Shown here: one piece after another, positions 14,627 to 21,832 of the stretch
How the letters are laid out: each line of letters starts with the position of its first letter
How positions within the stretch are numbered: position 1 is the stretch's first letter
DNA from: Thiocapsa sp. KS1
Lineage (GTDB): Bacteria > Pseudomonadota > Gammaproteobacteria > Chromatiales > Chromatiaceae
Assembly: GCF_001499735.1 (NCBI RefSeq)
Contig: NZ_LN848257.1
Coordinates: 3,468,013-3,505,894, forward strand
Direction of reading: 5' to 3'
Length of the DNA stretch: 37,882 bases
Notes under the pieces: model-generated
Databases searched by the model: none
Told to the model about the DNA's origin: nothing
What the model saw: the letters and a program-made list of their open reading frames with translations, nothing else
Translations under genes and position numbers: made by a program

Positions 14627-15667
14627 ATGGACCGAGACTCAAGCACGCCGCTCGGATCGATCCTGGTCACCGGGGCGACCGGCAAGGTGGGCCGACGGCT
14701 GGTCGCGGAGCTGCTGCGGAACGGTCATCGGGTGGCGATCGTCACGCGCTCCTCGGATGCGGCGCAGACACTCTGGCCGGGTCCGGGTCCCGAGATCCGC
14801 ACCGCCGACCTGACCGCCCCGTCGACCCTGGCCTCGGCCTGCGACGGCATCGACACCCTGTTCCACCTCGCGAGCTACTCGCCGCGCCCGGACGAGCCGG
14901 ACATCTACGAGGCACCCTCCCACTGGCCGGTGACCGCCGAGGGCACCGCCAATCTGATGGCGCAGGTCGCTCAGTCCGAGATTCGGCGAGTCATCTATCT
15001 CAGCAGCATCAAGGCGATGGGCGACCGAGCCGGTGCGCTCGGGCGGCCCGCGGACGAGTCGGTTGTCCCGGCTCCGGACAGTCTCTACGGTCGCGCCAAG
15101 CTGGCCGCCGAGCGCAGTGTCCTCGACCTTGGTCGGACAACCGGCCGACAGACCGCGGTCCTGCGGCTTCCGATGGTCTACGGGCTCGGCGACGGCGGCA
15201 ACATCCCGCGCATGGTCAAGGCGGTTGCGGCGGGACGCTTCCCGCCCTGGCCTCGAATCGAAAACCATCGCGCCGCGATCCACGTCGAGGACGCGGTCGC
15301 CGCCGCAATCCTGGTCGCCGGCCATCCCGAGACCGCCGGCGAGATCTATCTCGTCACGGACGGCCGTGCCTATTCCACCCGGTGGATCTACGAGCAGACT
15401 CTGATCGCACTCGGCCGATCCCTGCCGCGCTGGACCGTGCCGCCCGGAGCGCTCCGCGCCGCGGCCGCCGTCGGCACGCTCGGCGAACGCCTGACGGGGA
15501 GACGGATGCCGCTGACCCTGGACGGGCTCGGCAAGCTTACGGGCGATGCCTGGTTTTCGTCGACGAAGCTGGAGCGCGACTTGGGCTTTCGGCCTCGGTG
15601 GACGCTCGAGACGGAGATTCCGGCGCTGGTGCGCACGCTCGCGGCTGGTCCGGGAGACAATACCTGA
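14627..15667 (+). CDS. NAD(P)-dependent sugar epimerase/dehydratase (extended SDR)
   Basis: 346 residues with an N-terminal Rossmann fold: glycine-rich GATGKVG at 16-22, FHLAS near 79, the Ser-Ser pair at 126-127 and the catalytic YGRAK (Tyr154, Lys158). The C-terminal half is the substrate domain. The family interconverts nucleotide-activated sugars. The gene starts 2 bases after the GT2 stop and is the last of the three-gene set, which suggests it makes or modifies the sugar used by the two glycosyltransferases. The exact substrate is unknown; related SDRs also act on steroids or other lipids. Confidence 0.82.
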   Translation: MDRDSSTPLGSILVTGATGKVGRRLVAELLRNGHRVAIVTRSSDAAQTLWPGPGPEIRTADLTAPSTLASACDGIDTLFHLASYSPRPDEPDIYEAPSHWPVTAEGTANLMAQVAQSEIRRVIYLSSIKAMGDRAGALGRPADESVVPAPDSLYGRAKLAAERSVLDLGRTTGRQTAVLRLPMVYGLGDGGNIPRMVKAVAAGRFPPWPRIENHRAAIHVEDAVAAAILVAGHPETAGEIYLVTDGRAYSTRWIYEQTLIALGRSLPRWTVPPGALRAAAAVGTLGERLTGRRMPLTLDGLGKLTGDAWFSSTKLERDLGFRPRWTLETEIPALVRTLAAGPGDNT

Positions 15668-15694
15668 GCCGGTCGACCGGACTGGCTCGGGTGG

Positions 15695-15712
15695 CTCGGC
15701 GTCGCTGCCGAG
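15695..15712. terminator. Possible bidirectional hairpin between convergent genes
   Basis: CTCGGC-GTCGCT-GCCGAG is a 6-bp GC stem in the 66-base space between the convergent epimerase and DUF1631 genes. The palindrome CCGGTCGACCGG (15669-15680) lies next to it. Short and without a T run, so weak. Confidence 0.3.
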
Positions 15713-15733
15713 AACCGCAAACGGGTCGGGACG

Positions 15734-18106
15734 TCAGTCCGATGTCTTCGCCATCTCCGGCATGACCTGCTCGAACACCTGGGCCACCGCACGGTCGGTC
15801 AGCGGATCCTGACTCAACACCCGCGCCGTGCCCTTGCGCAGATGTCCGGCGAGGCTGGTGGTGGCCAAGGTCAGGGCGTTGTCCCCCTGACGGTTTGTGA
15901 AGAGATAAACCCCGCGATATTTGCTGACCCAGCCGAGCCGCAAGGTCTTGCGCGTGCCGCGAAAACTCTGAAACTCCACCCAATCGCCGACCTCGAGCGA
16001 TCGCGCGAGTAGGAGATACTGATCCGGTGACTCGGTGTCGTCGGACGACGGCCGCGAATCCTCGCCGAGCACCAACTCATCGGCGGCGGAAGACGCCGTC
16101 GCCGCCGCCGAGGTTGCTTGCGCCTCGGACGCAGGCGCGCTGAAGACATCCTGGTCCGACGCCTGGTCGGGCGGCAGCTCCTTGTGCAGGGCGCCCATAT
16201 GAAGCCGGATCAGGCGGTCAAAGAAGGGATCCCAAGCCTCTTCGAGATGGACGGTTTCCAGACCCCGGCGCAGCCGCTTGAGGAGATCCGGGAGCGCCGT
16301 CAGAAGACGGTTGCGCTCCTGCGCCGTGTCCTTCGGCTTGACGCTCCAGATGAGGTCGTCCATCGTCGCCAGCGCGTCTCGCCACGGCTCGCCTGCGTCG
16401 CCGCTTCGGATGAAGACGTCGCTCAGCACCCGCCGCCAAAAACGATCGAAAAACGCCGTGACCAAGACGGGAAGCGCCGTGTCGGCGGTGCGCGCCGCCA
16501 ACTCCTCGCCGACCCGCGTCGCGGCGATCTCTTGGCGATCGCGTTGCTCGAGCTGATCGAAGACGCGCTTGGATTTGCTGTGGGCACGCTCCTCTTCCTC
16601 GCGCAGGAACTCCTCGAGCTTGAAGGTCTGAATCGCAAAGACGTTCAAGTCCGAATCGAAACCCTCGACGACCGCGTCGACGATCTCGCGGACCTTGTCG
16701 ACTAGATGCGGCTCGTCCTTCTCGTTGCGACCGATGCCCGAGCTGGCGACCACGTCGAGCAACCGCCGTGCGGGGTGTCTGCGGTCCGAAAAGAAGGACT
16801 TGTCAACCAAGGCGACCTTGAGCACGGGGATCTGCAGCTTGGCCAGCTCGGCGCGGACGGTCGCCGAGAGCTCGGGGTCGTTGAAGATGGCGTCGAACAG
16901 CATGGCGACGATGTCGATGGTCATGGCATCGAGCGGCCGCGACCACATCATCATCGGCGTCGCGCGAATCTGTTGAAGCACGTTTCCGCTCCGCGGATCG
17001 ATGTTCGCGGATCTCAGGCCCGGAATCTGCCGAACATCCGTATAGCCCCGCTGAAGCCCGTTCAACGCCTCGATCAGCTGGGCGAGTCCAAGCGCAGGGG
17101 ACTCCGGCATGGCCGTCGCGCCGACCTTGGGCGTGCCGCCCTGCATCGTCGGTCGGGAGATACGTCCGCGACTCGCGGTCTGGATCGCACGGGCCAACTG
17201 GCCGAAGACATCGTCGTTCGGAAGACGCGCGATGCGCTCCAAACCGATTTGCGCTTCGGCCGGCCCACCCTGATCGGCGAGTGCCGGCTCCTGCTGCTCG
17301 GTCACTGCCGGATCCTCCGACGGCTCGAACCCGGTCCACCCGGACATCCCGTCGACGCTGACGGCTTGATCCGGGGTCTCGCTGCGCGGGGCCGACACAG
17401 GTCCGGCAAGCGGAATGGTCGGAAGGACGCCGGCCTGAACGAGGAAGCGATTCAGATCCGCATAGACAGCCGGAAGCTCGACGGAGGTCTGGCGCTCGAA
17501 CGCGTGCAGGAGGATCAGGGCGAGCTGCTCGCGGACATCCATCTCGTTGAGGGCCTGGAGCATGGCGCTGAACAGGGTTCGCGGATAGAGCGGATTGTCG
17601 TCCTGACTGATCCGCGGAACCCGTAGGAGTGCTGCGAGACGACGATCAAGGGCGGTGAGCTGTTGAGAGCAATTGCAGGCGGCGCGCGCGGATAGCTTGC
17701 CGATGGCCAGATCACGCTCGAAGTCGTCGGTGTCGACCAAACGCAGCTCGTCGGTTTCGCGCATGACCACCGCTTCCGGCGTCGACCGCAAGACCGCGAT
17801 ACTGGCGTCGAAATAGGCGACATAGGCACTGCGGAACTGCTGCAGGAGCTGTTGGCCGCGGTTGTCGAGAAAATTCATTGCCGAGAAATAGAGCTGCTGG
17901 TGCTCCATACTGGTCGCCCGGTCGGCCATGCCGAGAAAATCCTCGCTCGCACCGCCGAGATGCTGCGCGAAAACGGTCGCCAAACCGTGTGCAAGCCGAT
18001 CCCGACAGCCGGTCAGCAGGGCGGTCGCATCCGTCGGCGCCAATCCGCCGACGACGTCGGGCGTCTCGAGCGGAGGAGCTGTGGAGGTGGTGGAAGTGTC
18101 GGCCAT
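15734..18106 (-). CDS. DUF1631 family protein
   Basis: 790 residues, mostly helical, typical length for DUF1631. Recognisable family segments are the N-terminal LAHGLATVFAQHLGGASEDFLGMADRA-type region, YFDASIAVLRS, LRLVDTDDFERDLAIGKLSARA, DNPLYPRTLFSAMLQALNEM and MMWSRPLDAMTIDIVAMLFDAI. The C-terminal part (SLEVGDWVEFQSFRGTRKTLRLGW, YLFTNRQG) is beta-rich and resembles the DUF1631/PilZ-like end. Function not established; some database entries call this family thymidine phosphorylase without support. The gene is monocistronic and preceded on its strand by an AT-rich region (about 18140-18260) likely to hold its promoter. Confidence 0.8.
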   Translation of the reverse strand: MADTSTTSTAPPLETPDVVGGLAPTDATALLTGCRDRLAHGLATVFAQHLGGASEDFLGMADRATSMEHQQLYFSAMNFLDNRGQQLLQQFRSAYVAYFDASIAVLRSTPEAVVMRETDELRLVDTDDFERDLAIGKLSARAACNCSQQLTALDRRLAALLRVPRISQDDNPLYPRTLFSAMLQALNEMDVREQLALILLHAFERQTSVELPAVYADLNRFLVQAGVLPTIPLAGPVSAPRSETPDQAVSVDGMSGWTGFEPSEDPAVTEQQEPALADQGGPAEAQIGLERIARLPNDDVFGQLARAIQTASRGRISRPTMQGGTPKVGATAMPESPALGLAQLIEALNGLQRGYTDVRQIPGLRSANIDPRSGNVLQQIRATPMMMWSRPLDAMTIDIVAMLFDAIFNDPELSATVRAELAKLQIPVLKVALVDKSFFSDRRHPARRLLDVVASSGIGRNEKDEPHLVDKVREIVDAVVEGFDSDLNVFAIQTFKLEEFLREEEERAHSKSKRVFDQLEQRDRQEIAATRVGEELAARTADTALPVLVTAFFDRFWRRVLSDVFIRSGDAGEPWRDALATMDDLIWSVKPKDTAQERNRLLTALPDLLKRLRRGLETVHLEEAWDPFFDRLIRLHMGALHKELPPDQASDQDVFSAPASEAQATSAAATASSAADELVLGEDSRPSSDDTESPDQYLLLARSLEVGDWVEFQSFRGTRKTLRLGWVSKYRGVYLFTNRQGDNALTLATTSLAGHLRKGTARVLSQDPLTDRAVAQVFEQVMPEMAKTSD

Positions 18107-18829
18107 GGAAGCAGGTCTCGAATGTAAAGCCCAGACGAGACTAGTCTAGTGTTCTCGCCTAATTAAGTCGGTAATTTTGCCACGCCCAACTAACTGATTT
18201 AATTGATAACCGAATTTCGTACAAACAAATTAAAGTCTGTACCAAATTTGCCCCCGAAATAGGGGCATTCCGAACCCCTGCAGATGTCTGCGCTGGACCA
18301 TACCCGCATCACTTCGGCGAGGGTCCGAGCGGCCGGAAACCAACGCGTCGCGAACGGCACCCCGGCGACAGACACGTCGGATGCTCCGATGCCTGGTTTT
18401 CCCGAGACGCCATGGTGTGCTGGAAGGACGGTGCAATCCGGAGATGGTGCGATGGCGAAAACGCGCGACACCCCACAGAAGACTAGCACCGCTCAGCGCC
18501 AGCGCCCCATTTCCGGAGGGCGCTACAGCCAAGTACGGTGCATCGTGAGAATGCTCCGGCGGCCGAGCATCCTGCTCGGCCCCGATCAGCAAGTCGAGCC
18601 GTGGCCCGGCAATCGCAAGTGGCTTTGCAGCCCGACACCACCGGCGTCGGTAGAGATATTTCCAAGCCGAGCCGTGGCTCGGCATTCGCAACGATGCTCC
18701 AACTTTGCCGCAAGCCTTAGGGGACTTCCCCTTCGTGAGAATATCAAAAAACGGAGCGGACCGAGGGTTCAGCCACGACCGCGCGGATTTCGTCCTCATC
18801 CGATCGATCTTAAGGCGAATCCCTCGCAG
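18107..18829. other. 723-base gene-free region between DUF1631 and brxL
   Basis: No supportable gene on either strand. Bases 18140-18260 are clearly AT-richer than the surroundings and probably carry the promoter for the DUF1631 gene, which reads leftward; ACTAGTCTAGT (18139-18149) is a small palindrome there. The right half holds several GC hairpins and a near-identical 24-base direct repeat, described separately. brxL ends at the right border and no clear terminator with a T run was seen. Confidence 0.6.
18561..18691. repeat. Hairpin-bearing direct repeat cluster
   Basis: 18561-18581 is a perfect hairpin, GGCCGAGCA-TCC-TGCTCGGCC. A 24-base direct repeat occurs at 18595-18618 and 18668-18691, starting CGAGCCGTGGC and ending CGCAA, with two differences. 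In the second copy the sequence becomes the perfect hairpin GCCGAGCC-GT-GGCTCGGC (18666-18683). These look like REP-type palindromic elements; copy number elsewhere in the genome cannot be judged here. Confidence 0.6.
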
Positions 18830-20803
18830 TCAGGTCAGCCCCAGCGCCTTGAACGCCGCCTGGCGCATGTCGCCGAAGAACACCGGATCGACGTGCTCGA
18901 GCACGTCCGGGTTCACGTCCAGGAACTGCCGCTTGTTTTCGATCGGAATCAGCGCGCGTTTGCCGCCGTTGTCCATGGCGACTTGCAGCGGCTCGGTGAG
19001 AGAGCGCACGGGCTTGATGTTGCCTTGGATGCTCATGTCTCCGAGCACCAGCAGTGCAGGCTGGGGCGGCGCCTTACGCAACGCGGAATAGGCCGCGACA
19101 AAGAACGCAACGCCGATCTCCGCCTCGACCTTGTTGCCGAGCAGATCGATGACCTCGACGTGGAAGTCGGAGGTGTCCAGCTCGCGCGGCACGCCGAAGG
19201 CGCTCTTGCTTGCACAGAGAAAGCTGAAGGCGCGGTTGACGGACTCCTTCATGGATCCGCTCACGCCACCGGCGAATTTCAGTTTCCCGGTTCCCGACGA
19301 GAGCGTGATCTCGACCCGGTAGAGTCCGACCGTGCCGTCTCCGCTGACCGAGGCGGTGTAGAGCGTCCCGGGCGGCAGCGGATCGGCCGAGATGAGATCC
19401 CGACCGCCTTGCTCCGCCACCCCGACGAACCTCTCTTCGCCCGTGTCGTTCACCAGATAGCTGAAGGAGGTCTGGTAGTACTCGAAGGAGCCCATCTTCT
19501 TGAGCTGCTCCTTCACCCGGCGACGGCCTTCCAGGGCCAGCTCGAGAAGCTCCGCGAGATCCTCGCGAGACACCTGCCCATGCGGGTGCAGAATCTTCAC
19601 CAGGCCCGAGACGGTTCGCCGCACCGCCTTGCGATCGCGGGCGTTCAGGTGTGATCCCAGAGCGAAATAATGGTCGATGATCTCGGTGAAATTATGCTTG
19701 CGCAGCTCCCGCAGGGCCTCGGCCAGATAGTCGATCACGAAGCCATAGTGGTCGGTAAAGTGCTCGTTGCGCATCTTCGGCACTTCCCAACCCGGCAGGT
19801 AGAAGTGCAGCCGGTCGATAAAGGCCATGTCGTCGCGGATCACGTCCGGCATGGGCGCGAACAGGTGACCGATCTGCACCATGACGTCGATCGGCTGCTG
19901 GGTGTTGCCGAACATGGCGATGCTGGCGTAGCCCGCCATCGCCTCCTGGCCGCGCTGGAACTGGCCGGACTCGCAGAAGGTCTTCAGCGTCGTGATGACC
20001 TCCTTGGGCATCTTCTGCAGATCGGCGACCTCGTCGAAGCCGACCACATCCCAGATCATCAGCATGCCCTTCTGCTTGCCGTTCATGTGGCCGAACAGGT
20101 TGGCCACGGTCGTCGGGCCGGTGAGCAGGGCGGCGTAGGGCGAGAGCTCCTGCACCGCGTAGCTCTTGCCGGTGCCGCGCGGACCGAGCTCCACCAGGTT
20201 GTAGTTGCGCTCGCAGAGCGGGATCAGGCGGATCAGGAACAGAAGCTTGAGCCGCCGCTCCATGGCCGTCGGCTCGTAACCCATGCTGCGCAGGATGAAG
20301 TCGAGCCACTCCTCGGTGGTGAACTCCGCGCGCAGCCGACGGTACTCATCCAGATCGAAACTGGCGAGCTGGATCGGCGTGAGCTTGTCGATCCAGAACG
20401 GGTTCTTACCCTTGGTCTCCTCGTCGTATTCGAAGCGCATGTCCACCTGCGCCCAGATGCCGCCGGTCAGAAGCCGATCGAAGTCGCGCACGTAGTGGTC
20501 AGGGATGTGGACGTGGTTGTGCCCGAAATTCGTCACGTCGGCCCGGTACTGGGAGTCCACCAGACGGACCTTCACCTTGTCGATGAAGGTGTGACGACCG
20601 TTCTCTTTGACCTTGCTCTGGGCCTTCGTACTCTCGTCCGGGCGGATGTAGTTGTCGGCCAGGGTGTCGTTGACCACCTGCAGACCCATCTGGATCGCCA
20701 TCTCGTCGGATGACGCGCAGTACTTCCCGAGCAGGTACTCCAGGACGAAGACCGGGACGTTGGCGCCGACTTTGACCTTGCGGACCAGATCTTTGCGGAC
20801 CAC
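18830..20803 (-). CDS. brxL: BREX phage-defence Lon-like protein BrxL
   Basis: 657 residues from GTG 20803. BrxL is the AAA+/Lon-like component of type I BREX. Visible: N-terminal region (GANVPVFVLEYLLGKYCA), FIDKVKVRL, Walker A GPRGTGKS (207-214), Walker B region MLMIWDVVGFDEV (247-259) and a C-terminal Lon-like fold (about 545-657). Aligned by eye with Lon, the catalytic Ser and Lys positions are Glu562 and Thr603, so peptidase activity is doubtful. Homology extends upstream in frame (ALDDKTNRVFAGK before the GTG), but no usual start codon lies there; tandem GGGTTCG heptamers occupy the place. The gene is therefore either started at the GTG, shortened by about 15 residues, or impaired. pglZ lies upstream beyond an inserted toxin-antitoxin pair. 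Confidence 0.9.
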   Translation of the reverse strand: MVRKDLVRKVKVGANVPVFVLEYLLGKYCASSDEMAIQMGLQVVNDTLADNYIRPDESTKAQSKVKENGRHTFIDKVKVRLVDSQYRADVTNFGHNHVHIPDHYVRDFDRLLTGGIWAQVDMRFEYDEETKGKNPFWIDKLTPIQLASFDLDEYRRLRAEFTTEEWLDFILRSMGYEPTAMERRLKLLFLIRLIPLCERNYNLVELGPRGTGKSYAVQELSPYAALLTGPTTVANLFGHMNGKQKGMLMIWDVVGFDEVADLQKMPKEVITTLKTFCESGQFQRGQEAMAGYASIAMFGNTQQPIDVMVQIGHLFAPMPDVIRDDMAFIDRLHFYLPGWEVPKMRNEHFTDHYGFVIDYLAEALRELRKHNFTEIIDHYFALGSHLNARDRKAVRRTVSGLVKILHPHGQVSREDLAELLELALEGRRRVKEQLKKMGSFEYYQTSFSYLVNDTGEERFVGVAEQGGRDLISADPLPPGTLYTASVSGDGTVGLYRVEITLSSGTGKLKFAGGVSGSMKESVNRAFSFLCASKSAFGVPRELDTSDFHVEVIDLLGNKVEAEIGVAFFVAAYSALRKAPPQPALLVLGDMSIQGNIKPVRSLTEPLQVAMDNGGKRALIPIENKRQFLDVNPDVLEHVDPVFFGDMRQAAFKALGLT

Positions 20804-20870
20804 CTTGCCGGCGAAGACGCGGTTGGTCTTGTCGTCGAGGGCGTCGCGGGCGAGTGGGGAGTTGGTAATA

Positions 20871-20901
20871 GGGTTCGGGGTTCGGGGTTCGGGGTTCAGG
20901 G
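20871..20901. repeat. Tandem GGGTTCR heptamers, copy A
   Basis: Four perfect 7-base units on the plus strand: GGGTTCG three times and GGGTTCA once, then GGG. The array overlaps the last codon of the DUF3368 gene and covers the expected start region of brxL. Same orientation as copy B at 21675. Confidence 0.85.
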
Positions 20902-21396
20902 CTCACCCAAGATGGCATGGAAGGCATGGGCGACCGCTCGCTCATCAAGGCGTAGACCAACATCACGCAGTGCCTGGACCAGCATTGCCGGCGATTCAAC
21001 GCGCCCATCACGCGTAGCCTGCAATACGAGACCCAAGGTGCCCACCACCGGCACACCCAACGCGTGTGCCGCCCGCCGCGCCTCGCGATCATCGATCACC
21101 GCGACAGCACCACTGGTGACCGCCAGACTCAGGACAGCGGTCTCTCCTGCCCCCAACCCCCACTCCATGACCATCGGGAGCACATCGACGTGGATAGGCT
21201 CCCCGAATCGCCCCGACTCGAGAGCGACCCGCGCGGGGTCCTGCACCGGGCCGGCACGAATCTCGTCTGCGACCGCGGATGGAACTAGCAGCGCCTTCGC
21301 AAACTCCCGCAACAAGTCCAGCCGATCGACCTTGCTGAGGACAACGAGTGGGGAGGTGTCGACGACGAGCGCCGTAACAGCAGGCTGTTCAGCCAT
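20896..21396 (-). CDS. DUF3368 PIN-domain toxin
   Basis: 166 residues. PIN-fold ribonuclease-like toxin of a type II pair. The pattern is that of DUF3368: VVDTSPLVVLSKV with the first acidic residue, VPSAVADEI, GAGETAVLSLA, VIDDREARRAA and VVGTLGLVLQA. I used the ATG at 21396, which overlaps the end of the UPF0175 gene by 8 bases; an earlier ATG at 21411 is also possible. It lies immediately between heptamer arrays A and B, so the pair looks like an inserted cassette inside the BREX locus. RNase action is a family-level inference. Confidence 0.85.
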   Translation of the reverse strand: MAEQPAVTALVVDTSPLVVLSKVDRLDLLREFAKALLVPSAVADEIRAGPVQDPARVALESGRFGEPIHVDVLPMVMEWGLGAGETAVLSLAVTSGAVAVIDDREARRAAHALGVPVVGTLGLVLQATRDGRVESPAMLVQALRDVGLRLDERAVAHAFHAILGEP

Positions 21397-21664
21397 TCTC
21401 AGGACCGTCAACGCGTTTCAGCGCATCCAGGTCGGCCAATATCTCTTCCCCGGTCTGCTGGAAAGGTGTCACGCCGTATTCGCCGAGGGCATCGATGAAC
21501 TCGGCGCGGGAAACGCCGGCGATCTCCGCAGCACGGCCCTGACTGACACGTTCCAGTTCATACCACTTCACCGCTGCCGCCAGGCGCAGTTCGCGAACGA
21601 ATTCCTCGGGATCCCGGCGGACGCTGGCCAGAACGCTTGGATCGATGTCGAAGGCTAGGTTCAT
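21389..21664 (-). CDS. UPF0175 family antitoxin
   Basis: 91 residues, typical for UPF0175. A helical N-terminus (VLASVRRDPEEFVRELRLAAAVKWYELERVSQ) is followed by a helix-turn-helix-like block, GRAAEIAGVSRAEFIDALGEYGVTPF, the conserved family core. UPF0175 genes are usually partnered by DUF3368 PIN genes, as here, and act as antitoxin and repressor. The ATG is preceded by GAGG at about 6 bases. The gene begins 4-10 bases downstream of heptamer array B, which probably lies in its leader. Confidence 0.85.
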   Translation of the reverse strand: MNLAFDIDPSVLASVRRDPEEFVRELRLAAAVKWYELERVSQGRAAEIAGVSRAEFIDALGEYGVTPFQQTGEEILADLDALKRVDGPENG

Positions 21665-21674
21665 TGGGGCCTCG

Positions 21675-21705
21675 GGGTTCAGGGTTCAGGATGCGGGGTT
21701 CAGGG
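21675..21705. repeat. Tandem GGGTTCR heptamers, copy B
   Basis: GGGTTCA, GGGTTCA, a degenerate GGATGCG, GGGTTCA, then GGG. Same orientation as copy A, so A and B bracket the UPF0175/DUF3368 pair as direct repeats. Confidence 0.8.
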
Positions 21706-21795
21706 AAAATGTAACGCATCCTGTTGCAGCGAATAGAAAAATCTTAGCGGAGGGTTAACCGATCGAATCTGGAGCAAGTTCTGCCGCACCGGGCA

Positions 21796-21825
21796 CCCTG
21801 AAGCCTGAACCCTGAGCCCCGAACT
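21796..21825. repeat. Tandem heptamers, copy C (inverted)
   Basis: CCCTGAA-GCCTGAA-CCCTGAG-CCCCGAA is the reverse complement of degenerate GGGTTCR units. It lies 7 bases beyond the stop of pglZ and is inverted relative to copies A and B. The 90 bases between B and C (21706-21795) are AT-richer and probably hold the toxin-antitoxin promoter. Confidence 0.75.
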
Positions 21826-21832
21826 CCATCCC

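Noticed and set aside
20871-21825. CRISPR array made of the GGGTTCR repeats
   Set aside because: Units are 7 bases in direct tandem without spacers; no cas genes.
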